A stretch of DNA of 64,000 nt from Nyssa sinensis (Eukaryota; Streptophyta; Magnoliopsida; Cornales; Nyssaceae): the NCBI GenBank assembly GCA_008638375.1, contig CM018035.1, forward strand, positions 29,917,307 to 29,981,306, read 5' to 3'. The notes below the pieces were generated by a model. That model was not told where the DNA came from. It saw nothing but the letters and a program-made list of their open reading frames with translations, and searched no databases. Each line of letters opens with the position of its first letter. Within the stretch, counting starts at the first letter, position 1. Below, piece by piece: positions 1 through 8,338 of the stretch. Position numbers and translations under genes: made by a program.

Positions 1-949
1 ATCTTCTACATTTTCATCCGTCGGTTCAGTTACATATAGCGCGCGATATTCTAGGGTTGATACCAACCCATCAGGTATGGTGTTTTGCTAGTGTTAGAAA
101 TGAAGTTAAGTTAGGAATATTTGTGAATGACTGGAATGCTGTATGTGTTTATCTATAATGTGTTTACTTGTTTATTTGGAATTGGTTGTTCACATATTAT
201 GTGTTACTTGTAAGTTAATAAAGTGAAGAACATGAATCATGATGTACGAACATATGAGATATGCATGTATATGAAACTGACTAGTGATTTATTTCTTATT
301 GTTCGAGCATGTTATATTATTGAGATTCATGTTCATTGAGATTGCATTGGCATATTGGCATATGATGAATTCCTTGAGAACATGGCGTGGGTAAGCACAT
401 GGTGCTTTGCATTATGAGGGTGTAGATCCTGTGGTGAAAAACCCAAAATTGGCCATTGCATTGGTACTTCGAGCCATCGGGGAGTACCCGTAAATGAGAC
501 ATGGGTGTGGCATAGAGTTGTGCATGGGTGTGTCATGCATACCATTCATATATATATTACTGCGATGTTTGAATGTCATTTAGAAATAAATGTACACTTT
601 GCACATGCCACGCCTTAGCTTTATTTCTGGCATTAGCATTTCATCATACCAGCAGTTGTGCTGACCCATTCGTGGGCAACATTTTCAGATGAGGATCCTC
701 CAGCCACTAGAGACTCGGTGATGCCCTGATGGGTGAAGCCTGTGATGTATTTGTGATTCGTGAGACTCGTATTTTGTTATGTAAGGGCTTAAGCCCGAAT
801 GACTGATGAATAATATATTCGATGTTATTTTATGTATGGATGATGATGGACGCATGTTTAGTGAATCTAATTACTTTTATCCTTTTATTTATTTTACTTT
901 CTGTCTCGTTACTCGCGCCCCGAGTTCGTCATAAATTCGGGGCGTGACA
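1..949 (+). mobile_element. Element 1, 5' LTR (left part outside window)
   Basis: Last 949 bp of the 5' LTR of a Ty3/gypsy chromovirus. It ends in ggggcgtgaca at 949, with the primer-binding site three bases later. Position 1 matches 7927 in the 3' LTR, and the match runs to 8338 and then resumes at 12108-12645 beyond a nested insertion. By eye I count about ten substitutions and one 1-bp indel over about 950 bp, so the two LTRs differ by roughly 1 percent and the insertion is young. The true LTR start lies upstream of the window. Confidence 0.95.
645..690 (+). promoter_or_regulatory. Conserved LTR hairpin block plus acceptor-like CAG
   Basis: Two adjacent inverted repeats, CAGCA/TGCTG (650-654 with 659-663) and CCCA-TTCG-TGGG (665-676), are followed by attttcag ending at 688. 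The same layout recurs near the 3' end of every Tekay-like LTR in the window (for example 11584-11630, 12344-12382, 21220-21262, 24303-24345, 33263-33303; minus strand near 25080-25115 and 34798-34832). Function is not known. It could be a splice acceptor, a 3'-end processing signal or a packaging structure. Confidence 0.55.
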
Positions 950-952
950 ACG

Positions 953-965
953 TGGTATCAGAGCC
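953..965 (+). other. Primer-binding site of element 1 (initiator tRNA-Met type)
   Basis: The 13 bases tggtatcagagcc start three bases after the LTR end. This is the usual plant LTR-retrotransposon site complementary to the 3' end of initiator tRNA-Met, used to prime minus-strand DNA synthesis. Confidence 0.93.
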
Positions 966-1132
966 TAGGTTCGAATACCTAGAGACTGTGGGGTGTTGTT
1001 TAACACCATGAGACCCTAGAGAAGAGAATAAGACTTAGTATGAACTGTTAGCAGCATGTGATAGGATCTTATGTGCTACGTGATTATGTGTCTTAATGCA
1101 TGCCTTATTGTGATTACGTGAAAAAGTGATAT

Positions 1133-1158
1133 TGAATTTTTCTTTTGGACTTGTAGAT
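1133..1158 (+). promoter_or_regulatory. Splice-acceptor-like tract just before gag ATG
   Basis: A T-rich stretch ends in ttggacttgtag with AG at 1155-1156. Two bases (at) follow, then the gag ATG at 1159. Element 2 has the same arrangement and the same 2-nt gap (48211-48231). Splicing into this site from an upstream donor in the LTR would remove the primer-binding site and place the gag start near the junction. No transcript data are available here. Confidence 0.45.
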
Positions 1159-1851
1159 ATGCCTCCTAGACGAGCTCCTACGAGAGGCAGACCACCCAGA
1201 GGGGGTAGGGGTAGGGGTGCGCCTCGAGGTGCCGCCCAGCCTCGTCGTGGCAGACCCAGAGCTGCTGCCCCTATTCCTGACGTGGTTGAGGAGGTAGTTG
1301 CCCTAGCTGACGTTCCTGAGCATAGTACAGCTGAGGAGGATGTTGCTCCAGCCCCTGTGGAGGAGGTGGGGCAGACTATTGGCGCCAGAGATTTGGCGAC
1401 CATTATACAGGAGTGCTTCCGTGCCATGCAGGAGGCCAGGACCACTGATGCTGAGGCCAGGGCTGCTGATGCCGAGGCCAGGGCTGCCGGTGCTGCGGCC
1501 AGAGCGGCCGGTGGGGAGACCAGAGACACCTTCGTCATGAAGGCGTTTCAGCGTATGAGACCACCGTCATTTGCAGGACAGCCTGATTCTTTGGTGGCCG
1601 AGGAGTGGCTGGATCAGATTGTGAGGATCCTGGACTCACTGGGGATTGTGGAGCCACACCTGAGGATCCGATGTGCCACCTTCCAGTTTACGGGACTAGC
1701 GAGCCAGTGGTGGAAGGTATCTGCCGGCAGGATTAGCAGGTTCGGAGAGGGGTGGGATGCATTTGTGCCATGTTCAATGACCACTACTTTCCAGCGACTG
1801 CTAGGGTCGGGTTCAAGAGAGAGTTTGAGACCTTACTACAGAGGGACATGA
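1159..1851 (+). CDS. gag: Gag N-terminal piece (before frameshift)
   Basis: Open from ATG 1159 to the stop ending at 1851, but Gag similarity holds only to about 1763. The first 50 residues are Arg/Pro/Gly-rich ([19 protein letters not shown]). An Ala/Glu-rich stretch near 1440-1510 has short repeats of the type AEARAAD, likely helical. The retrotransposon Gag core begins about 1590 ([22 protein letters not shown]). After about 1763 the frame reads unrelated sequence and ends. The true continuation is in the third frame. Confidence 0.88.
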   Translation: MPPRRAPTRGRPPRGGRGRGAPRGAAQPRRGRPRAAAPIPDVVEEVVALADVPEHSTAEEDVAPAPVEEVGQTIGARDLATIIQECFRAMQEARTTDAEARAADAEARAAGAAARAAGGETRDTFVMKAFQRMRPPSFAGQPDSLVAEEWLDQIVRILDSLGIVEPHLRIRCATFQFTGLASQWWKVSAGRISRFGEGWDAFVPCSMTTTFQRLLGSGSRESLRPYYRGT

Positions 1852-4800
1852 CCGTGACACAGTATGAGTCCCAGTTTACCGCATTGGGCAAGTTTGCCCC
1901 GCACATTGTTGGGGTGGAGGAGCTGAGAGTTTATCATTTTCTAGAGGGGCTGAAGACCTCTATCAGGGATAGACTGGCGGGTCACATCATTGACACTTAC
2001 GAGGAGGCTGTGATCAGGGCCACGAGGGTAGAGAGGGAGTTGGCAGCTCTCAGAGGGATTAGGGAGTCCCGGACTCAGACCAGGCCAGCCACAGCACTAG
2101 CACTTACACCAGCTCAGCCTACTGTGACCGTCCCAGCTCATTCTGGTAGGAGACCGCCGAAGAGGTTCCGAGGCAGTACCTCTTCTCCATTTACATCCCA
2201 GAGACCTATGCAGCTTTTAGCTCCCCAGCCCACTGTGTCTATTACTCCTCGAGGGGGGGCACCACAGCTGACCATCACATGCTATCAGTGTGGACAGCCT
2301 GGCCATAGGATGGCTGATTGCCCACAGAGAGATCCTAGTCAGGGATCAGGGACAGGGCCGAGCCAGCTACCACTTCCATCCCAGTCTCAGAGTCAGGCCT
2401 GGAGGGCCACACCAGTGTGCTATACATGTCATCAGCCGGGCCATGTCAAGGCCCACTGTCCTCAGGGGCAGACTTCCCAGAGCGCACCGAGGTCCCACTA
2501 TTTCCAGCCCACCCAGGTGCCTTTACCCCAGACACAGTCAGGCTATAGACCCCCAGCACCTTACTACCAGCCAGCGTCTTCTGCATTGAGTGTTAGAGCT
2601 CCAGCCCCGAGAGGGGGAGGGCAGCAGGGGCAGAGAGGGGGAGGCAGACAGGGTCAGACCGTACAGGGCAGGGTGTACGCAGTTACTACCCCAGAGGCTT
2701 CTACTGCTGGGCCATCAGTAGTACGAGGTACCTTTCTTATGTTCAGTTCATGGGCTAGCGTGTTGATAGACTCTGGTGCATCGCATTCTTTTATATCCAC
2801 TGCATTTTCCATGTCTTTGGGGTTGACTATAGATCGGATGGATCCACCACTACGTGTTGATACTCCTGTTGGGGGTAGTGTGACATTGACCAGGGTTTGT
2901 AGGGGTTGTTCACTTGAGATAGCTGACCGTACTCTCTGCTTTGATTTTATTGTGCTTGATATGACTAGCTTCAACGTTATCTTGGGTATGGATTGGCTAT
3001 TTACTTTCCGGGCTAGCATCGATTGTTTCAGGGGGAGGGTTACGGTGTGCACTCCTGAGGGGGATTGTTTTTATTTCACGGGAGATCATGGAGACTTCTT
3101 GATACCACCCTTGTACGACTCTAGGAGTTGGGGAGCCCATAGCTATATGTTGGCTAGTATGATTGCAGGGGATAGTGAGGCTACAGGGGTTGTGTTACCA
3201 CCGGTGGTAGAGGAGTTTCCTGACGTTTTTCCCGACAGCTTGACTAGTTTACCCCCGAGGCGGGAGGTGGAGTTTACCATTGAGCTTATCCCCGGTACTG
3301 TACCCATATCTATTCCACCATACCGCATGGCTCCAGCAGAGCTGAGAGAGCTGAGAGAGCAGCTGACTGACCTTCAGAGTAAGGGGTTCATCCGTCCTAG
3401 CACTTCTCCTTGGGGTGCCTCAGCACTCTTTGCGAAGAAGAAGGACGGGACGTTGCGGTTATGTGTGGACTACCGGAGGCTGAACCGGGTGACTATTAAG
3501 AACAAGTACCCGTTACCCAGGATCGATGACTTGTTTGATCAGTTGAGAGGTTCGAGATGTTTCTCGAAGATTGATCTTCGGTCTGGGTATCATCAGTTGA
3601 GAGTGCGAGAGGAGGACATAGCGAAGACAGCCTTCCGCACTCGCTATGGTCACTTTGAGTTCGTGGTGATGCCATTTGGTGTGACGAATGCCCCAGCGGC
3701 ATTCATGGATCTGATGCACCGTGTCTTCGGTCAGTACATAGATCAGTTCGTGGTGGTGTTTGTGGAGGATATCTTGATTTACTCACCTTCTGAGGATGAG
3801 CATGCTTTCCACCTACGGACTGTGTTACAGATCTTGAGAGAGCATAGGCTGTTTGCCAAGCTCTCCAAGTGCGAGTTCTGGCTCCAGGAGGTACAGTTCT
3901 TGGGCCACGTGGTATCTGGGAGTGGAGTATCTGTTGACCCTTCGAAGGTCGACTCTGTTATGAGCTGGGAGAGGCCGAGGAATGTATTTGAGATATGGAG
4001 TTTCTTGGGGTTAGCAGGGTACTACCGCCGTTTTGTAGAGGGATTTTCCCGACTTGCCGCACCGATGACCCGGCTGACGCGCAAGGGCGTCAGATTTCAG
4101 TGGACCGACGACTGTGAGCAGTCATTTCAGGAGCTGAAGAGGAGATTGACTTCAGCTCCCGTCCTGATTATCCCCGAGGGAGGCCTGGGTTATACAGTAT
4201 ACTGTGATGCTTCCCGAGAGGGGCTGGGTTGTGTATTGATGCAGGAAGGCCGGGTAGTAGCTTATGGTTCTCGACAGCTGAAGAGCCATGAGAAGAACTA
4301 CCCCACCCACGATTTAGAGTTGGCTGCCGTCATCTTTGCTCTTAAGAGCTGGCGACACTATTTATATGGGGTGAGATTTGAGGTGTTCTCGGACCACAAG
4401 AGCCTCAGGTATATCTTTACACAGAAGGATCTGAACCTTCGACAGAGGAGATGGATGGAGTATCTAGAGGATTACGACTTTGACCTTCAGTATCATCCTG
4501 GGAAGGCCAACGTCGTAGCCGATGCACTCAGTCGGAGGCCGAGCAGCACCTTAGCCAGCCTAGCCATCAGAGAGTGGGAGATGATGGGAGTTATTAGGGA
4601 GTTTGACTTAGAGCTTACCGAGTTTGAGGGACACGCCACCCTATTTAGCTTGTGTGTGCAGCCTACCCTTCTGACCAGAGTTATAGAGGCACAGTTGCTG
4701 GATACTGAGGCCGAGCGGATTAGGGCATGGATTTCTAGCCCCGAGGGATTTGAGGGATGGACAGTCCATTCTGACCTTGGTCTGAGATACAGGGGTAGAG

Positions 4801-5621
4801 TTTTCGTTCCCGAGTCTCTTAGGACTGATGTCCTTAGGGATTTCCACCATTCACGCTTGGCGGTGCACCCAAGGGGCACCAAGATGTATCATGATCTGCG
4901 CTGTCAGTATTGGTGGACTGGGATGAAGGCAGATGTGGCACAGTTTGTGACTAGGTGTCTCACGTGCCAGCAGGTGAAGGCTGAGCACCAGAGGCCTGGA
5001 GGTTTGCTACAGCCACTACCGGTAGCCGAGTGGAAGTGGGAGCACGTTACCATGGATTTCGTGATGGGTCTTCCGAGGTCACCTAGGGGCCATGATGCGA
5101 TTTGGGTTATTGTGGACAGACTGACGAAGTCCGCCCATTTCTTACCGATCAGAGTGACTGACTCATCAGACGTCCTCAGTAGGTTGTACATTCGAGAGAT
5201 AGTACGACTACATGGGGTACCGGTATCCATAGTTTCTGACAGGGACCCACGTTTCACTGCACGGTTCTGGCAGAGCTTCCAGACAGCCTTGGGGACCCAG
5301 CTGCAGTTTAGTACTGCCTTCCACCCACAGACGGATGGCCAGTCAGAGCGCACTATTCAGATCTTGGAGGATATGCTCAGAGCCTGTGTCATGGACTTTA
5401 GAGGTAGCTGGGAGGATCACCTTGCCTTGGTCGAGTTTGCCTACAACAACAGCTACCAGTCCAGCATAGAGATGGCACCATTTGAGGCATTATATGGTAG
5501 GCCGTGCCGTTCCCCGGTATGTTGGACTGAGGTGGGAGAGACAGCTGCCTTAGGACCTGATATTGTTCGTGAGACCACGGACAAGATACAGGTGATCAAA
5601 CAGCGATTGTTGACAGCCTAG
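1764..5621 (+). CDS. pol: Gag C-terminus, PR, RT, RNase H, integrase core
   Basis: Gag resumes at about 1764 ([14 protein letters not shown]). Two CCHC zinc knuckles follow, [14 protein letters not shown] (2280-2321) and [14 protein letters not shown] (2418-2459). The aspartic protease has DSGA at 2769-2780. RT spans about 3290-4050, with [23 protein letters not shown] and a catalytic box that reads FVEDI. RNase H spans about 4185-4540 (YCDAS, FSDHKSL, ADALSRR). The integrase zinc-binding part (4840-4990) ends with CLTCQQVK. The catalytic triad is Asp 5055, Asp 5238 and Glu 5346, with 35 residues between the last two (DD35E). The reading ends at TAG 5619-5621. The frame has an ATG at 1752, but that is internal to Gag and unlikely to be a real start. 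Confidence 0.92.
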   Translation, partial: CAMFNDHYFPATARVGFKREFETLLQRDMTVTQYESQFTALGKFAPHIVGVEELRVYHFLEGLKTSIRDRLAGHIIDTYEEAVIRATRVERELAALRGIRESRTQTRPATALALTPAQPTVTVPAHSGRRPPKRFRGSTSSPFTSQRPMQLLAPQPTVSITPRGGAPQLTITCYQCGQPGHRMADCPQRDPSQGSGTGPSQLPLPSQSQSQAWRATPVCYTCHQPGHVKAHCPQGQTSQSAPRSHYFQPTQVPLPQTQSGYRPPAPYYQPASSALSVRAPAPRGGGQQGQRGGGRQGQTVQGRVYAVTTPEASTAGPSVVRGTFLMFSSWASVLIDSGASHSFISTAFSMSLGLTIDRMDPPLRVDTPVGGSVTLTRVCRGCSLEIADRTLCFDFIVLDMTSFNVILGMDWLFTFRASIDCFRGRVTVCTPEGDCFYFTGDHGDFLIPPLYDSRSWGAHSYMLASMIAGDSEATGVVLPPVVEEFPDVFPDSLTSLPPRREVEFTIELIPGTVPISIPPYRMAPAELRELREQLTDLQSKGFIRPSTSPWGASALFAKKKDGTLRLCVDYRRLNRVTIKNKYPLPRIDDLFDQLRGSRCFSKIDLRSGYHQLRVREEDIAKTAFRTRYGHFEFVVMPFGVTNAPAAFMDLMHRVFGQYIDQFVVVFVEDILIYSPSEDEHAFHLRTVLQILREHRLFAKLSKCEFWLQEVQFLGHVVSGSGVSVDPSKVDSVMSWERPRNVFEIWSFLGLAGYYRRFVEGFSRLAAPMTRLTRKGVRFQWTDDCEQSFQELKRRLTSAPVLIIPEGGLGYTVYCDASREGLGCVLMQEGRVVAYGSRQLKSHEKNYPTHDLELAAVIFALKSWRHYLYGVRFEVFSDHKSLRYIFTQKDLNLRQRRWMEYLEDYDFDLQYHPGKANVVADALSRRPSSTLASLAIREWEMMGVIREFDLELTEFEGHATLFSLCVQPTLLTRVIEAQLLDTEAERIRAWISSPEGFEGWTVHSDLGLRYRGRVFVPESLRTDVLRDFHHSRLAVHPRGTKMYHDLRCQYWWTGMKADVAQFVTRCLTCQQVKAEHQRPGGLLQPLPVAEWKWEHVTMDFVMGLPRSPRGHDAIWVIVDRLTKSAHFLPIRVTDSSDVLSRLYIREIVRLHGVPVSIVSDRDPRFTARFWQSFQTALGTQLQFSTAFHPQTDGQSERTIQILEDMLRACVMDFRGSWEDHLALVEFAYNNSYQSSIEMAPFEALYGRPCRSPVCWTEVGETAALGPDIVRETTDKIQVIKQRLLTA

Positions 5622-6095
5622 AGCCACCAGAGGAGTTATGCAGATAGGAGGCGGCGGCCCTTGGCATTTGAGGTGGGGGACCATGTGTTCCTCAAGGTAT
5701 CTCCCAGACGAGGTTTGAGGAGATTTGGGCGCGGTGGGAAGCTATCGCCACGATTTATAGGTCCCTTTGAGATACTTGGGAGAGTTGGTGAGGTGGCTTA
5801 TAAGCTAGCCTTACCACCACAGCTATCAGGGGTCCACGACGTCTTCCATGTATCTATGCTGAGGAAGTACCATCCCGACCCCTCACATGTACTTGACTGG
5901 GTAGATCTTCAGTTAGAGGGGGACGCTTCCTATGACCAAAGACCCGTAGAGATATTGGATTCGAGGGACCAGGTTTTGCGAGGCAGGACCATCCCTTTGG
6001 TCAAGGTTCGTTGGAACCACCATGGGGTTGAGGAGGCTACTTGGGAGCGTGAGGCCGAGGTTCGAGTTAGGTACCCTGAGTTGTTCGATCAGTGA
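5622..6095 (+). CDS. Integrase C-terminus with GPY/F motif and chromodomain
   Basis: Same frame as the upstream pol, cut off from it by the TAG at 5619. It carries the integrase C-terminal domain with FIGPFEILGRVGEVAYKL (near 5750) and HDVFHVSMLRKYHPD. A chromodomain follows from about 5930, with VEILDSRDQVLRGRTIP, VKVRW and EEATWEREAEV, ending at TGA 6093-6095. Chromodomains of this type steer chromovirus integration towards particular chromatin. The internal ATG at 5661 is not a convincing start. Confidence 0.9.
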   Translation, partial: SHQRSYADRRRRPLAFEVGDHVFLKVSPRRGLRRFGRGGKLSPRFIGPFEILGRVGEVAYKLALPPQLSGVHDVFHVSMLRKYHPDPSHVLDWVDLQLEGDASYDQRPVEILDSRDQVLRGRTIPLVKVRWNHHGVEEATWEREAEVRVRYPELFDQ

Positions 6096-6147
6096 TGTAT
6101 TTTCTTTTGTTTTGTGCTATTTTAAATTTCGGGACGAAATTTTTGTA

Positions 6148-6159
6148 AGGAGGGAAGGA
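6148..6159 (+). other. Polypurine tract of element 1
   Basis: Purine run aaggagggaagga lies directly before the 3' LTR start (tgttataacatg at 6160). It is the expected primer for plus-strand synthesis. Confidence 0.88.
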
Positions 6160-6539
6160 TGTTATAACATGAAATTTTTTTTTTTATTTATTATTTATTC
6201 TTGCAATTGTTAATTAATTATTTTATTGTTATTATTATTATTATAATAATTATTGGATGTATGTGTATATGTATATATATATATGTATATATAAATATAT
6301 GTATAAATTTAAAGTATTTATTTAGTATATGTGTATACATGTGTGTATAAAATGTGTAAATAAATATGAGTGTATGTAAACATAAATATGTGTATAAAAC
6401 CGTGTGTGAGGTGTGTGTGTGTGTGTAACCGGTTGTGTGTGTGTGTGAGTTTGAGTGTAATACACTCAAACAAGGTATGGGTTGGGGTTGTGTGTGTGAG
6501 TGGAATTCAGGGAGTGGGAGATGCAGAATTGGCAGGGAG

Positions 6540-6760
6540 TGGTTGGTCTTGGGGAGAGAGAGAGAGAGAGAAATATAGAGAGAGAGAGAGTGAAGAGAAA
6601 AGAGGTGTATTCCCGGGTGGGAAAGAAGAGAATGAAAGAAACAGAAAAGAGGGAGAGAAATAGAGCTCTGAGGGAGAGTTTAAGACTTGGTTCGATGCTC
6701 GGAGCAAGGAGGTGGAAGAGGGCACGGCTAGAGAGAGAAACGGCCGAAAAATTGGTAAGT
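6540..6760 (+). promoter_or_regulatory. Purine-rich leader and donor-like GTAAGT in LTR
   Basis: A GA-rich tract, including several (GA)n runs, is followed by aaaattg|GTAAGT with GT at 6755, 595 bp from the LTR start. Comparable sites are at 30650 (609 bp from LTR start), 58630 (612), 36762 minus (586), 17639 (623) and 38242 (729). Purine-rich exonic tracts often support splicing in plants. The reading as a 5' splice site is inference. Confidence 0.45.
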
Positions 6761-7127
6761 GGGTTGCTTCCGTTTCAATTTTTTTTTAGAGCATTTCAAT
6801 TGGTTTAAATTGTAGAACCTTGTAGAGCATAATGTAAGGATTAAAACGCAACAAAAATGATAGAAAACAGTTGAAAAATGAGGGAGAAAGAAGGAGGTGC
6901 AGGTCACGGCCATGGGGGGGAAAATCTGGTTTTTCGTTGTGATTGGAAGCTTCAAAACGGTATTAAAAAGCTCCAAAAATGTTTTAGAATAAATTGGGAT
7001 TGAAGGGGGCTTCGAAAACACCAAGAAAATCAAGTTTAAAAACTTGATTTTCTGAAATTCCGGTCACCGGCGCCGGAGAAGGTGACCGGAGCTCCGCCGG
7101 AAAAACGGGGGAAGAAGGGGGGTCTGT

Positions 7128-7200
7128 CCGGGTCGGGTCGGGTCGGTTCGGGTCCGGTTCGGGTCGGGCGGGTACGGGTCGCCCCTGCCACGTGTCAGCC
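7128..7200 (+). promoter_or_regulatory. GGTCGG cluster next to a CACGTGTC G-box
   Basis: Four GTCGG cores (7132, 7137, 7142, 7163), the reverse complement of the CCGAC core bound by DREB/CBF factors, stand before CACGTGTC (7189-7196), a G-box/ABRE-type core. The same CACGTG site occurs in the minus-strand solo LTR (36329-36334) and in the 6-kb LTR (42828-42835). This may be a stress-responsive promoter, but GC-rich simple repeats could produce the GTCGG cores by chance. Confidence 0.35.
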
Positions 7201-7436
7201 CATTGTTTTAAATTAAAATGGAATTTGAACCTTTTGGAATTTGAACCTTTTGAATTTGAACCTTTTGAATTTGAAGCTTAACCCTGAACTTTCTGAAATT
7301 ACAAATTGACCCCCCAACTGTTAGAAATTTCACTTTGACCCACCTGATTAAATTATTAATAAAATATTAATTAAATTAATTAATTAATTATTTAATTAAT
7401 TAAATATTCAAAAACATCCCGGAGTCCAAATGGGAC

Positions 7437-7860
7437 AAGTCATTAGTGTATTTTGACTATCTCGACCATTCCGAGACCAATGGTGAGGTCCGTTTTACGA
7501 GACGGGGTCCCAAAAAATAAAAGACCCGTAGTAACCCTTAAAATTTAACAAAATGCCCCTAACTTGAAACACTGTCAGACAAACTCCGAATTAGGTAAAC
7601 AAATAGTGGAATTTTATTATCTCGAACATTCCGGACTCAACCGTGGAGTCCGATTTGTGGAAATAGGTCACGAAATGTAAGGACACGTGTAAAGTGCAAA
7701 ATGACTGTTTTGCCCTTTTCAACCCTGGTGTCCGAATTGAGTTCTACGAGGACCTAGACTTATTTTCTTAAACGTTCTAAAACCAATGGTAGAGTTTAAT
7801 TTAGCAGAATAGAAACTTATGAATTAAAGACATAAAATTTGATGAATAGCATAGATTCAA
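7437..7860 (+). repeat. Three degenerate LTR modules
   Basis: Three successive 130-160-bp units each contain, in order, a phrase like attccggactcaacggtgag, a gtccgattt...aggtc phrase, and aaaatgcccct or ttttgccc. The same modules occur in most LTRs here: 22440-23280, 31560-32040, 39050-39440, 40330-40700, 43230-44480, and on the minus strand 35580-36060, 53290-53760 and 61640-62830. They look like an old internal tandem repeat kept in diverged LTR families. Confidence 0.6.
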
Positions 7861-8338
7861 GTAACAATAGACTGAGTTGTGATTTCTACTTTTAGGGACA
7901 TTGACAGGACAGGAGAGGGCGATCTGATCTTCTACATTTTCATCCGTCGGTTCAGTTACATATAGCGCGCGATCTTCTAGGGTTGATACCAACCCATCAG
8001 GTATGGTGTTTTGCTAGTGTTAGAAATGAAGTTAAGTTAGGAATATTTGTGAATGACTGGAATGCTGTATGTGTTTATCTGTAATGTGTTTACATGTTTA
8101 TTTGGAATTGGTTGTTCACATGTTATGTGTTACTTGTAAGTTAATAAAGTGAAGAACATGAATCATGATGTACGAACATATGAGATATGCATGTATATGA
8201 AACTGACTAGTGATTTATTTCTTATTGTTCGAGCATGTTATATTATTGAGATTCATGTTCATTGAGATTGCATTGGCATATTGGCATATGATGAATTCCT
8301 TGAGAACATGGCGTGGGTAAGCACATGGTGCTTTGCAT

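Larger units (their letters stand above)
1159..6095 (+). pseudogene. gag-pol: Element 1 chromovirus gag-pol polyprotein, three lesions
   Basis: One long reading encodes the whole Ty3/gypsy polyprotein in the order Gag, protease, RT, RNase H, integrase, chromodomain; it would make the capsid and replicate and insert the element. The start is the ATG at 1159, beginning [11 protein letters not shown], a basic Gag N-terminus. Three lesions are seen: a one-base loss near 1763 inside the Gag capsid domain, an Asp-to-Glu change in the RT catalytic box (codon 3765-3767), and an in-frame TAG at 5619-5621 between integrase core and chromodomain. All other domain motifs are present. The order with the chromodomain last is diagnostic of chromoviruses; the long LTRs suggest the Tekay/Del lineage. 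It cannot make a full polyprotein without readthrough or frameshifting, but it could be mobilised in trans. Confidence 0.93.

Noticed and set aside
1035..1538. 167-residue minus-strand reading opposite gag
   Set aside because: Shadow of the Gag coding strand; Ala/Ser-rich from codon bias.
1750..1851. Programmed frameshift between gag and pol
   Set aside because: The frame change falls inside the Gag capsid domain, before the zinc knuckles, so a one-base loss is the simpler reading.
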